From positions 62,001 to 126,000 of the forward strand of contig JANPBM010000004.1 of assembly GCA_031430435.1 (NCBI GenBank): a DNA stretch of 64,000 nt. Direction: 5' to 3'. Origin of the DNA: JANNVK01 sp031430435 (GTDB lineage Bacteria; Acidobacteriota; Blastocatellia; Pyrinomonadales; Pyrinomonadaceae). The first letter of the stretch is position 1; each line of letters begins with the position of its first letter. Below are positions 16,278 through 24,724 of the stretch, piece by piece. The translations under genes and the position numbers were made by a program. The notes beneath the pieces were generated by a model. The model did not search any database. It had not been told where the DNA came from and worked only from the letters and a program-made list of their open reading frames with translations.

Positions 16278-16304
16278 TTTTTCTGTCCTCCTTATTATTT
16301 TCGG

Positions 16305-16340
16305 CGACACACAAGTTTTTACTCGTGTGTCGTTTTTTTT
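16305..16340 (+). terminator. Rho-independent terminator after the lectin-like gene
   Basis: Stem CGACACAC (16305-16312) and GTGTGTCG (16325-16332) followed by eight T residues. Confidence 0.85.
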
Positions 16341-16412
16341 GTAACTGAAATCAACAAATTTTCCAACTAAAATGCCCGTAAATGAATCTAAAAATGGTAT
16401 AAAAGAAATGTT

Positions 16413-17651
16413 ATGTCAAAAAATTATCGTATTTTCGTTTTACTTGTCGGCGTTATTTGTCTGAATTTGTCTGCGTTTGCCCAATCAAAACCGCAAAAAC
16501 CGACTGAAACTCCCGCCGGCACCGACAAAAAAAACCAGCGTCCCGATGTGACAAAAACTGAGGAAGAACGCAAAAAAGAAGATGAGCTTCGCAAGCAAAA
16601 AGAGAAGGAACGCGAGGACGAAAAAAACGCCGTTCAAGACACCGAAGTTCTGATTATTCAGACAAATACGGTCAATGTTGACACCGTTGTTTACAACAAA
16701 AAAACCGGACAAATTTTGACGAATTTAAAAAAAGAAAATTTTGCGATTTTTGAAAACGGCACAAAACAAGACATTACGAATTTCGCCACGCCCGAAGCGC
16801 CGATTACGGTTAGTGTGGTCGTGGAATACAGCAAGTGGTCGGAGATTTTCGGCAATTCACCCGGATTGCGGCAAGGCGAAGGAAAACTAGAAGTTGTGCG
16901 TCCCGTTGCTTTTTTTCTGTCGAATTTTATCAAACCGCCAAACGATTATGCGTCCGTCATTGCGTTTGATATTCGCCCGACTCCGATTACGGATTTCACC
17001 AACGATCCGCGAAGAATTCAAGACACAATCAATTTGTTGCTCAGAAATAACCCCGCGTTTCGTGAAAATAATTTGTTTGATGCGATGAAATTTGCACTTT
17101 TGGGCGGAAAAGGCGACACGGTTGTTTTGGAAAATTCAAAAGAAAAATCATCGAATTACGCCGGAATGGTTGCAGTTAAAGCAAAACGACGAGCGATTAT
17201 TCTAGTCGCTTCGGGTATCGATACGTTCAGCAAAACTCGTTACGACGAGATTCGCCGAATTGTGCAGGAAGCAGGAATTCCTTTTTATATTATCAGCACG
17301 GGAAATTTATTTTTCAAATTGTACGGAGAAAACCTTGACCCGGGTCGCACATCTCCCGGACTGCCTGACCGTTTAACTTTTCTGCAAGCTCAAAACGCGA
17401 TGAATACTTTTGCCAAAGAATCCGGCGGATTTCATTATCCGATTACTTTCGAGAGCGAAATTCCCGATGATTTACGCAACATCAATACTTTTTTGCGAAG
17501 CCAATACAGTCTTGCATTTGACGCGGGCGAGAAAAAAGACGGCAAAAGAAATACATTGAAAGTGTCGATAGATGTTGACCTTGACGGCAAATACGATGAC
17601 AAAGATTTAGTTATTCAACATCGTCCGTTTTATTTTTCGGCAAAAAAATAG
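16413..17651 (+). CDS. VWA domain protein (VWFA-related acidobacterial type)
   Basis: 412 residues: signal peptide ending at AFAQ, a low-complexity charged region (about 24-72, rich in Lys/Glu), then the acidobacterial VWFA-related domain. The strand TVNVDTVVYNKKTGQILTNLKKENFAIFENG is its signature, followed by a von Willebrand-A-like core (VVVEYSK, then RAIILVASGIDTFSKTRYDEI). The usual MIDAS DxSxS is degenerate (VEYSKWS), so metal-dependent adhesion is uncertain. It is exported and probably periplasmic or surface-located. Function unknown; the family is strongly expanded in acidobacteria, which supports the taxonomic call. Confidence 0.88.
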   Translation: MSKNYRIFVLLVGVICLNLSAFAQSKPQKPTETPAGTDKKNQRPDVTKTEEERKKEDELRKQKEKEREDEKNAVQDTEVLIIQTNTVNVDTVVYNKKTGQILTNLKKENFAIFENGTKQDITNFATPEAPITVSVVVEYSKWSEIFGNSPGLRQGEGKLEVVRPVAFFLSNFIKPPNDYASVIAFDIRPTPITDFTNDPRRIQDTINLLLRNNPAFRENNLFDAMKFALLGGKGDTVVLENSKEKSSNYAGMVAVKAKRRAIILVASGIDTFSKTRYDEIRRIVQEAGIPFYIISTGNLFFKLYGENLDPGRTSPGLPDRLTFLQAQNAMNTFAKESGGFHYPITFESEIPDDLRNINTFLRSQYSLAFDAGEKKDGKRNTLKVSIDVDLDGKYDDKDLVIQHRPFYFSAKK

Positions 17652-17673
17652 AACTTTTCGATTGCTTTACATA

Positions 17674-17717
17674 AATAAACCGGTTGCCTTTAACTTAGTT
17701 GAAGCAACCGGTTTATT
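17674..17717. terminator. Bidirectional terminator
   Basis: A 14-bp perfect stem AATAAACCGGTTGC (17674-17687) and GCAACCGGTTTATT (17704-17717), with A and T tracts on both sides, between the convergent genes ending at 17651 and 17721. Confidence 0.88.
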
Positions 17718-17720
17718 ATT

Positions 17721-18998
17721 TTACCGACCAAAAATTTTGAGTCGAAATTCGTCGTTGTTTGTTTGAATTTCGGCGCGTTTATCCGAAAAGTTTCGCGCGT
17801 CTTTGAGCAACTGCGGCAAACTGCTCGAAAACCGATTTGCTTCGTACGCGGGACTGTGAAAAATCGAGGTAATTTGCGGATTCAAACGCTGTGTGATGCC
17901 GTAACGGATTGCCCGCGAAGCAGGCGGAACAAAACCGTTGGTGCGGCGCGGATTGATTATTTCAATCGCGTTATCGAAAATATGAAGGCGTGTTTTGTTG
18001 TCGCGTAACGCCATATCTCGATGAACCAAAGCGTTGACAACCATTTCGCAAACTACATTTTCTTGATAAGACTGCCGCGAAACAATCGGCGAATTTGAGC
18101 TTACCGCTTTTTTTTGCTTTTCTGCGAGCAAATCGCACCAGCGTTTGATAAACCGCAAACTTTGTTCGTAAATTGTGACTAAATTCCCTTTAATTTCAAC
18201 GGTTTCGACGACTTGGGACTGACCGTTTTCACCTGAAAACCGAGTTGCGTAAACAGTTGAACGCGGTAAGAGTTGCGGAACTCGTTCGTTTTTGCCGAAC
18301 AATAAAATCGCGGCAACGGTCGGCGTGATTTCTTCGATGGTACCGACCGCCAACAACAAATCTTTTCGCAAAAACTCGCCGGTTTCCCAAGTAAATTTAC
18401 TGTCAATGTCGTCTTCAAATTTTTTCGCAAAACTCCACAGCAAAGCATCGTCAATGTCTGTTTCAGTCGCGCCGACAACCGGGATATTTTCATAATTAAG
18501 CGGACGGATTTCGTCTAACCAACTTGATAATTCTTCGCGTGAAGCCTCGCGTTTTTCTGCCCCGAAACGCATAAAAAACCTGCCGTCTTTTGTTCGATAC
18601 GGCTTTTTATTTCCAACGACTTCGAGGGCAATAATGCGTCTGCCGTTGTCAAAAGACATCATATCAAGCAACGGCACCAACGGCGGATAAATTTCTTCGC
18701 GGCAAATTCGGACGAGTTCGGTTCGCACTTCTTCGGGATTTTCCAAGCCTTCGATTCGCAGTTGATCGCTCACGCCAAAGACAAAAATTCCGCCGTCGGT
18801 GTTCGCCAGAGCAATTATTCCTTGGGCAATTTTTTCAGAATTTGAAAGTTTTACTTTGAGTTCAAAATAAGTGTCTTCGCCGCCGCGAATCATTCTAATC
18901 AGTTCGGTTCGTGATATTTGCAGCGTTGGGGCGTTGTATAAAAACTCTTCATACGAGCGTTCGGTGCGTTGGATATTTCGATTTCGTCTGCGTGCCAT
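17721..18998 (-). CDS. AlbA_2/Schlafen-type ATP-binding protein with HATPase domain
   Basis: 425 residues. An N-terminal AlbA_2 (Schlafen AAA-4) domain is marked by ISRTELIRMIRGGEDTYFELKVKLSNSEKIAQGIIALANTDGGIFVFGVSD. A middle region follows, then a C-terminal HATPase_c_4 domain with NVVCEMVVNALVHRDMALRD and LHIFDNAIEIINPRR. Such proteins are annotated as putative transcriptional regulators or RNA/DNA-binding ATPases, and some sit in defence islands, but none of the neighbours here is defensive. It is a single gene facing the VWA gene, with its own start at 18998. Role unknown. Confidence 0.85.
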   Translation of the reverse strand: MARRRNRNIQRTERSYEEFLYNAPTLQISRTELIRMIRGGEDTYFELKVKLSNSEKIAQGIIALANTDGGIFVFGVSDQLRIEGLENPEEVRTELVRICREEIYPPLVPLLDMMSFDNGRRIIALEVVGNKKPYRTKDGRFFMRFGAEKREASREELSSWLDEIRPLNYENIPVVGATETDIDDALLWSFAKKFEDDIDSKFTWETGEFLRKDLLLAVGTIEEITPTVAAILLFGKNERVPQLLPRSTVYATRFSGENGQSQVVETVEIKGNLVTIYEQSLRFIKRWCDLLAEKQKKAVSSNSPIVSRQSYQENVVCEMVVNALVHRDMALRDNKTRLHIFDNAIEIINPRRTNGFVPPASRAIRYGITQRLNPQITSIFHSPAYEANRFSSSLPQLLKDARNFSDKRAEIQTNNDEFRLKIFGR

Positions 18999-19066
18999 TT
19001 TGAGAAATAATCTGCTAAAGTCTTGATTTTATTGAAACATTTCGGAGCCGAATTGTCGAGAAAAAA

Positions 19067-19561
19067 TCAACTGAATTGCGTTTTTAATTTATCGAAAGTT
19101 GTTTGCAGAGATTCGGGAATCGTGCGAGTTTGACCAATCGCGGTCATAAAATTTGCATCGCCGACCCAACGCGGCAAAAGATGCAGATGATAATGTTCGG
19201 CAACGCCGGCACCTGCCGCTTTCCCGAAATTCATACCCAGATTTATGCCGTCGGGTTGATAAATTTTTCGCAAGGCAGTTTGGCAGTGCTTGGTTAAATC
19301 CATCAATTCATCGGTTGTTTTTTTGTCGGCTTGGTCGAGGTCAGCCAAATGTTGGTACGGAATAATCATCAAATGTCCGCTGATATAAGGATAAATGTTG
19401 AGAATAACAAAGTTAAACTCGGCACGATGAAGAATAAATTTTTCTTCATCAGTTGCCGAGTTTAAAAGTAATCCGCAAAATACACAACTGCTTTGAGCCT
19501 CTAAAGTTGATTTATCGGCTTTGATATAATTGTATCGCCACGGACTCCATAATACATCCAC
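19067..19561 (-). CDS. HIT family nucleotide hydrolase
   Basis: 164 residues. The histidine triad is present as HYHLHLLPRW (HxHxH), with the upstream helix FVILNIYPYISGHLMIIPYQHLADLD and a Zn-binding CVFC pair (Cys26 and Cys29). This is the Fhit/Ap4A-hydrolase or phosphorylase-like branch, which splits dinucleoside polyphosphates or AMP-X compounds in the cytoplasm. Length is typical. It lies 55 nt after hupB-like HU on the same strand, separated by a hairpin. Confidence 0.92.
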   Translation of the reverse strand: MDVLWSPWRYNYIKADKSTLEAQSSCVFCGLLLNSATDEEKFILHRAEFNFVILNIYPYISGHLMIIPYQHLADLDQADKKTTDELMDLTKHCQTALRKIYQPDGINLGMNFGKAAGAGVAEHYHLHLLPRWVGDANFMTAIGQTRTIPESLQTTFDKLKTQFS

Positions 19562-19586
19562 GTTATTGGTTTAGGTTTGAGAACCT

Positions 19587-19605
19587 GCGAAAGAACTTCT
19601 TTCGC
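19587..19605. repeat. Perfect 9-bp inverted repeat with one-base loop
   Basis: GCGAAAGAA-C-TTCTTTCGC, further extended by GTTTG and CAAAC arms after an internal loop, in the gap between HU and the HIT gene. No T-run follows on the minus strand, so it may be a processing hairpin rather than a strong terminator. Confidence 0.55.
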
Positions 19606-19616
19606 CAAACTAAAGT

Positions 19617-19892
19617 TTATTTATTGACAATGTCTTTCAGTTCTTTGCCCGGCTTAAAGTATGCAACTCTTTTCGCCGGAATATTGACTGTGGCACCTGT
19701 TTTAGGATTACGACCTGTGCGGGCATTTCGTTCACGCACACGGAAACTTCCAAAACCGCGAAGCTCGATTTTATCACCGTTATTCAAAGCTCCGATGATG
19801 CTTTCAAACACAACTTCGACCAGTTGTTCCGCATCTTTTTTTGTCATATCTGTTTCTTTCGCAACTTGTTCAACTAAATCTGCTTTTGTCAT
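19617..19892 (-). CDS. hup: HU family DNA-binding protein
   Basis: 91 residues, normal HU length. It has the helical N-terminus (TKADLVEQVAKETDMTKKDAEQLVEVVFESI), the strand DKIELRGFGSFRVRERNARTGRNPKTG with the Pro-tipped DNA-binding arm, and the end VAYFKPGKELKDIVN. It bends and compacts DNA as a dimer. A strong ribosome binding site (TAGGAG) lies 7 nt before the ATG. It is downstream of rpsA on the same strand with a 44-nt gap, so the two may be co-transcribed as growth-linked genes. Confidence 0.96.
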   Translation of the reverse strand: MTKADLVEQVAKETDMTKKDAEQLVEVVFESIIGALNNGDKIELRGFGSFRVRERNARTGRNPKTGATVNIPAKRVAYFKPGKELKDIVNK

Positions 19893-19936
19893 TTTTTTCT
19901 CCTAAGACCTTAGTTTTTATTTTTAATTGCTAAAAC

Positions 19937-21739
19937 CTACTTTACCTCATCCGTATTGACATTTATTCTCAAATTTGCCAATTCACCAAGTGAAGCCATT
20001 CCGCCTTTTGCTTCGGTAGAATAAACTTTTGTGTCCATTTCCGGATCGTCTTCTTTGCCGACCGCGCGAGCTGAAAGTCCGATTTTTTGAACATCAGATT
20101 CAATTCTTAAAATCTTGAAATCCATTTCTTGCCCGATTTCAACCACACTTTCGGCTTTATCTACTCTTTCGTCGGAAAGTTCGGAAATATGACATAAACC
20201 TTCAAGTTCATCACCCAATTCGACAAAAACACCAAAGTTTGCAAACCGTGAAATTTTTCCTTTCACCACATCACCGGGTTTGTGTGTTTGAATAAACGAA
20301 TCCCACGCACTCGGCGTTAATTCCTTGATAGACATCGAAATTCGTTTGCCGTCGTAATCGATTCGGGTAATCACGGCTTCGACTTCTTGACCGCGTTTCA
20401 ACACATCTTTCGCGTGTTTGATTTTTTTGGAGTGCGAAATGTCCGAAACGTGAACTAAACCGTCAACGCCGTCTTCAATCTCGACAAATACTCCGAAATC
20501 GGTTAAATTACGAACTTTTCCGATAACTTTTGAACCGATGCGATATTTTTCCATCACCGATTCCCAAGGATTTGTTTGGAGTTGTTTCATTCCAAGACTG
20601 ATTCGGCGGTCGTGTTGGTCAATCCCGAGAACTTGAACTTCAACTTCTTCGCCGACTTTGACCATCTGCTTCGGACTTTTTTGGCGTTTTGACCAACTCA
20701 TTTCCGAAACGTGAACCAAACCTTCGACACCCGATTCAAGTTCAATAAATGCGCCGTATTCGGTCGCACTCGAAACTTTTCCGTTCAATTTCGCGCCAAC
20801 CGGATAAAGTTCGACTACGGTTGACCACGGATCGGGCAAAAGTTGTTTGTAACCAAGCGAAACTTTTTCTCTGTCGCGGTCAAATTTCAAGACTTTGACT
20901 TGAACATTGTCGCCCGATTTGAATAAAGATTTAGGATTTTGCAGTCTGCTCCACGACATATCGGTAACGTGCAACAAGCCGTCGATTCCGCCTAAGTCAA
21001 CAAACGCGCCGTACTCGGTCAAATTTTTGATTTTTCCTTCGACGATATAGCCTTCGGCAAGTTGATCTAACGTGATTGCTTTTTGGGCATTAACGACTTC
21101 ATCGGTAATAATCTTGCGCGAAAGCACAATATTATTGCGTTTTCGGCTGCATTTGATGATTTTAGTCTCGATGTCTTGCCCCAGATACGAATCAAGGTTG
21201 CGAATCGGACGCGAATCAATCAACGAGCTTGGCAAAAACGCTTCAACACCTTCCAAATCAACTGTTAAACCGCCTTTGGTTTTGCCCGTGATGTGTCCGG
21301 TAATGACTGCTTCGTTTTTGAAAGCCTCTTCGATTATAACCCAAGATTTACGGTTTTTTGCGTCAAGAAAAGAAAGTCTCGGTTGCGAATCGCCGGAATC
21401 TATTGCCCTGATGACAACTTCAACCTCATCGCCGACTTTGACAGTCATTTCGCCGGTCGCAGTTGTAAATTCTTCGGCTTCGACCACGCCTTCGGATTTA
21501 TAACCAAAATCAACTAAAACGCCGCGTTCGGAAACGCCGACGACTTTACCTGTAACCGTTTCGCCTTTGCTGTAAACTGTTTGTTCTTGCTCAAATTGCT
21601 CAAGAATCGCTCCAAAGTCCAATTCGGGTGAACTTTGTTCTTCTTCCGCATTTACGCCCGCAGAAGCAGCGGTTTTTTCCTCGACTGACTCCACAATTAC
21701 TTGTGTTTCTTCAGTCTCTTTTATTTCCTCGTTTGCCAT
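19937..21739 (-). CDS. rpsA: 30S ribosomal protein S1
   Basis: 600 residues with six S1 OB-fold repeats. The later ones are very regular, for example EYGAFVDLGGIDGLLHVTDMSW, EYGAFIELESGVEGLVHVSEMSW, DFGVFVEIEDGVDGLVHVSDISH and NFGVFVELGDELEGLCHISELS. An acidic N-terminal extension of about 40 residues (EEIKETEETQVIVESVEEK) precedes them. S1 delivers mRNA to the 30S subunit, mainly for messages without strong leaders, which matters here because several genes in the window lack clear ribosome binding sites. It has a consensus promoter about 220 nt upstream, leaving a long leader that could mediate autogenous control. Confidence 0.97.
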   Translation of the reverse strand: MANEEIKETEETQVIVESVEEKTAASAGVNAEEEQSSPELDFGAILEQFEQEQTVYSKGETVTGKVVGVSERGVLVDFGYKSEGVVEAEEFTTATGEMTVKVGDEVEVVIRAIDSGDSQPRLSFLDAKNRKSWVIIEEAFKNEAVITGHITGKTKGGLTVDLEGVEAFLPSSLIDSRPIRNLDSYLGQDIETKIIKCSRKRNNIVLSRKIITDEVVNAQKAITLDQLAEGYIVEGKIKNLTEYGAFVDLGGIDGLLHVTDMSWSRLQNPKSLFKSGDNVQVKVLKFDRDREKVSLGYKQLLPDPWSTVVELYPVGAKLNGKVSSATEYGAFIELESGVEGLVHVSEMSWSKRQKSPKQMVKVGEEVEVQVLGIDQHDRRISLGMKQLQTNPWESVMEKYRIGSKVIGKVRNLTDFGVFVEIEDGVDGLVHVSDISHSKKIKHAKDVLKRGQEVEAVITRIDYDGKRISMSIKELTPSAWDSFIQTHKPGDVVKGKISRFANFGVFVELGDELEGLCHISELSDERVDKAESVVEIGQEMDFKILRIESDVQKIGLSARAVGKEDDPEMDTKVYSTEAKGGMASLGELANLRINVNTDEVK

Positions 21740-21953
21740 GAAAACTTCTGTTAAATTCCTTTTGATAAAAGTAGCTACTATAAATTATTTATTATTTATC
21801 TGCCTTAAATTATGGTTAAACCTTGTATTTGCTATAACTTGGTGAATCCCTGAACCGTAGAAAAAACTGTCCGACTTTCGGGAAAAGTAGAGTTAAGTCA
21901 AGATTATTAGGCTTTTATCCAAATACATTTAATGTACTTTCAGCCAGATAAAA
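21740..21953 (-). other. rpsA: Long rpsA 5' leader
   Basis: About 210 nt between the predicted start site and the ATG, with no open frame of note. Short hairpins are visible, for example CCCGAAAGTCGG read on the minus strand (around 21870-21882). S1 represses its own translation through its leader in other bacteria; whether that holds here is inference. No known riboswitch motif was recognised. Confidence 0.4.
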
Positions 21954-21959
21954 CTAGAT

Positions 21960-21987
21960 TTTATAAGCACTTTAGTAGCTTTGTCAA
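21960..21987 (-). promoter_or_regulatory. rpsA: Consensus promoter for rpsA
   Basis: On the minus strand a perfect TTGACA (21982-21987), a 16-nt spacer and TATAAA (21960-21965). This is the best promoter match in the window, fitting a highly expressed ribosomal gene. The remaining stretch 21988-22201 is A/T-rich and shows no gene. Confidence 0.8.
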
Positions 21988-22201
21988 GGATATGAAATGG
22001 AATTCGGGCTTAAACCTGCTTATTTACCGAGGAATTCATCGAGTAATTTTACAACTGTTTTGAAGATTTGCCGAATTATTTATGTTTTTTTTCAAAAATA
22101 TAAAAAACAGGAAACTTTTTATTATTTACCCGGATAACTGTAATTGAGAAACGAAATTTAAGTTGTAAGCATTTTCAAATAAAAAAAGGAGAAACAAAAA
22201 T

Positions 22202-22429
22202 ATGTTCGGATTAATTGGCGGAGCTATCAGCGGATTACTTGGCGGCGGCGGCGGAATTATCGGGGGCATCTTGGGTGGTGCGGCAAAGGGTGGTTTAGGT
22301 TCTTTGTTAGAAGGCGTTTTTGGAAAAGACAATCCTTTCAGCAAACTTTTCAACGCTCAAAAACCAACGGACGATGTTTTGAGCAATGTTACAAATATGC
22401 TTTCAAGCATACTTGGCGGCGGAAAGTAA
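22202..22429 (+). CDS. Glycine-rich small protein
   Basis: 75 residues. The first 40 are almost entirely Gly, Leu, Ile and Ala in a Gly-zipper-like pattern (GGAISGLLGGGGGIIGGILG), followed by a polar C-terminal half with an amphipathic end NVTNMLSSILGGGK. It has an excellent ribosome binding site (AAGGAG, 10 nt upstream) and its own terminator, so it is a real stand-alone gene, probably well expressed. The Gly-zipper segment could insert in membranes or self-assemble, as in some bacteriocins and stress peptides. No signal peptide, export gene or immunity gene is seen nearby. Function unknown. Confidence 0.75.
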   Translation: MFGLIGGAISGLLGGGGGIIGGILGGAAKGGLGSLLEGVFGKDNPFSKLFNAQKPTDDVLSNVTNMLSSILGGGK

Positions 22430-22455
22430 AACCGGTTGAAATTAAAAATTATTTT

Positions 22456-22491
22456 GACGGCGTTGTTTGAAAAAAACTTCGCCGTCTTTTT
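22456..22491 (+). terminator. Terminator of the glycine-rich gene
   Basis: Stem GACGGCG (22456-22462) and CGCCGTC (22480-22486), followed by a T run. Confidence 0.85.
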
Positions 22492-22509
22492 CTGTTTCAA
22501 CTGACAAAA

Positions 22510-22550
22510 AACCGCAAATGAGTCCCGATATTCGGCTTTTATTTGCGGTT
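22510..22550 (-). terminator. Terminator of pilT
   Basis: On the minus strand a 10-bp stem AACCGCAAAT (22541-22550 complement) and ATTTGCGGTT (22510-22519 complement), followed by a T run, 25 nt past the pilT stop. Confidence 0.8.
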
Positions 22551-22574
22551 AATTCGTTCAGTTTCAAGCAGCCT

Positions 22575-23723
22575 TTACCTTGAAATATAATCGTTCATCA
22601 GTGAAACGCCGGAAGCGCTTTCCATCGATTCTCTAGCTTGCGTGGTCGTGTTTGAAATGCCCGCAAGACGCAACCGGAAATCGTCCGGGTTACTGGCGCC
22701 GCGAAGCGCTTCGTCAAGCGTAATCATTTGGGCTTGGTACAAATAAAACAGCGATTGGTCGAAAGTCTGCATACCGTATTGCGAAGTTCCGGCGGAAATT
22801 GCATCACGAATTTGCGAAGTTTTTTCTTCGTTCAAAATATATTCGCGCACCAAACCGGTAGAAACCAAAACCTCGATTGCCGGAACTCGACCGCGACCTT
22901 TGGCGGATTTCATCAAACGTTGTGAAACAATTCCGCGCAAAAGTCCCGCGAGTTGAACCCGAATCATTCGTTGTTGAAACGGCGGAAATGCCGTCAAAAT
23001 ACGATTTATTGTTTCGACCGCATCAAGCGTGTGCAACGTGGACAACACCAGATGTCCCGTTTCCGCCGCACTCAACGCAGTTTCCATCGTTTCCATATCA
23101 CGCATTTCACCGACTAAAATGACATCGGGATCTTGGCGCAGCGAACCGCGCAGAGCTTCGGCAAACGAGCGTGTGTCAACATCGATTTCTCGTTGTGTGA
23201 CAAAAGATTTTTTATTTTTGTGCAAAAATTCGATCGGGTCTTCGACCGTAACAATGTGCGAACTGCGGTTTTGATTGATGTAATCGACCATCGCCGCCAA
23301 AGTCGTTGATTTGCCCGAACCTGTGGTGCCTGTTACCAAAACTAAACCGCGTTGTTCTTCGGCGATTTTTTGCAAAACGGGCGGTAATCCGAGTTCGGAA
23401 AAACTGCGAATTTGATCGGGAATGACGCGAGCAACAATTCCGATTGTCCCGCGTTGTTGAAAAATATTGACGCGAAATCGTCCCAACCCTGAAACGCCGT
23501 AACCGATGTCAACTTCAAACGCTTCTTTGAAATGCTGTTTTTGACGATTTGACATCATCGAAAAAGCCATTTCCAACGTCTCTTCCTGCGATAATTTTTC
23601 GATGTTGCCGAGCGGACGCAATTCGCCCGTAACCCGCACAACCGGCGAACTTCCGACCCGCAAATGCAAATCTGAAGCCCCGAAACTGATAGCCATTCGT
23701 AATAAATCGTCGATTTTATTCAT
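22575..23723 (-). CDS. pilT: Type IV pilus retraction ATPase PilT
   Basis: 382 residues. N-terminal PilT domain (ASDLHLRVGSSPVVRVTGEL), then the RecA-like ATPase core with Walker A TGTTGSGKST (131-140), the Asp box around VEDPIEF, Walker B LRQDPDVILVGEMRD and His box TGHLVLSTLHT. It forms a hexamer at the cytoplasmic base of the pilus and depolymerises pilin for twitching motility. The C-terminal AIRNLIRE-type segment is replaced by VREYILNEEKTSQIRDAI. A long C-terminal tail of about 30 residues beyond the core (TTTQARESMESASGVS) is seen in acidobacterial versions. No other pilus genes are in the window. Confidence 0.95.
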   Translation of the reverse strand: MNKIDDLLRMAISFGASDLHLRVGSSPVVRVTGELRPLGNIEKLSQEETLEMAFSMMSNRQKQHFKEAFEVDIGYGVSGLGRFRVNIFQQRGTIGIVARVIPDQIRSFSELGLPPVLQKIAEEQRGLVLVTGTTGSGKSTTLAAMVDYINQNRSSHIVTVEDPIEFLHKNKKSFVTQREIDVDTRSFAEALRGSLRQDPDVILVGEMRDMETMETALSAAETGHLVLSTLHTLDAVETINRILTAFPPFQQRMIRVQLAGLLRGIVSQRLMKSAKGRGRVPAIEVLVSTGLVREYILNEEKTSQIRDAISAGTSQYGMQTFDQSLFYLYQAQMITLDEALRGASNPDDFRLRLAGISNTTTQARESMESASGVSLMNDYISR

Positions 23724-23935
23724 AGTAAAAAGGTTACTGCGAGTTAGATTTTTTTTGTAAGGTAATTTTAGTACCGAACCGGATACAATGCAAATTTTAA
23801 CTTTTATTCTGCCTTGCCGTCAATACTTTTTTGTAAAAGTTTAACAAAGTTTAATTGAAATCGGCTTTTGATTTTTTGAAGCAAGGCAAATAGAATTTTA
23901 CTTTCGGTTCAAAAACACCGCGTTTTCTTTATTCA

Positions 23936-24556
23936 ATGCAACCACGTACTAAACGACAAAAAGAAGTTCTCGAATATATTATCCGCTATATCGAACAGCA
24001 CGGCTACGAACCTTCGTACCAGCAAATCGCGTGGCACTTGGGCGTTTCGTCGAAAGCCGGCATCGCCAAACATATTGCCTCGCTCGAAAAGCAAGGATTG
24101 ATTTCCCGCCGCCGCGAAAACGGAGCTTTCGGGCTTGATGTGCGTCCGAATAAATCGGTGGTTGACGTAACGCACGAAATCGAGTGGTTGGAACTTTCGA
24201 TTGATAAAAAACCGGTTGAAGATTGGGAAAACGAGCCGCTTTTTGTACCGTATTATTTGCTCGGACACACTTCGCCGGAAAAAATTCGAGCCTTTCGCGT
24301 ACCGAACGAAGCAATGCTTGACGAACATATCTGCGAAGGCGATATTGCTTTAATCGAGAAAAAACAATTTGCCCGCGACGGTGATTGTGTTGTTGCAATT
24401 GTTGACAACAAAGAGGTTGTATTGAAAAAATACTATCGAATCGGGGCGGAAATAGAGCTTCGACCTGCAAATGACAATTTTCAAACAATTACTATCGCCG
24501 CCGACCAAATAGACATTTTAGGAATTTATCGCGGACTTTTACGACCTTTGGGCTAG
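23936..24556 (+). CDS. LexA-like regulator with inactivated S24 peptidase site
   Basis: 206 residues. An N-terminal LexA winged helix (residues 1-68: RTKRQKEVLEYIIRYIEQHGYEPSYQQIA) is followed by an S24 domain (about 100-206). At the catalytic position LexA has G-D/M-S-M; here it reads VPNEAMLDEHICEGD, with Ala126 in place of the nucleophilic Ser. The partner Lys (Lys164 in VVLKKYY) is kept. No Ala-Gly cleavage site appears in the linker. It probably binds DNA but cannot self-cleave in response to RecA, so it may be a constitutive repressor or respond to another signal. An inverted TGCCTTGC/GCAAGGCA pair (23811-23818, 23881-23888) lies upstream. Confidence 0.85.
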   Translation: MQPRTKRQKEVLEYIIRYIEQHGYEPSYQQIAWHLGVSSKAGIAKHIASLEKQGLISRRRENGAFGLDVRPNKSVVDVTHEIEWLELSIDKKPVEDWENEPLFVPYYLLGHTSPEKIRAFRVPNEAMLDEHICEGDIALIEKKQFARDGDCVVAIVDNKEVVLKKYYRIGAEIELRPANDNFQTITIAADQIDILGIYRGLLRPLG

Positions 24557-24724
24557 TTCACAATCTCACAAAGTTACCTCTGAATAAAAATAATAAAAAT
24601 ATATCCGCAAAAAATACTTTTATTTGCGTCTAATGTCGCGGGCAACAGAAAAGCTCGGATAAAACATAAATACTCATTACCCACCGAATTATTTGCTTGA
24701 ACACAGTACAGTCTTTTAATTTAT

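Noticed and set aside
17721..18998. Defence-island member
   Set aside because: AlbA/Schlafen-type proteins do occur in defence islands, but the flanking genes are housekeeping and secreted proteins.
21740..22201. Riboswitch or small RNA in the rpsA upstream region
   Set aside because: Short hairpins exist, but no known riboswitch core and no terminator on the plus strand were recognised.
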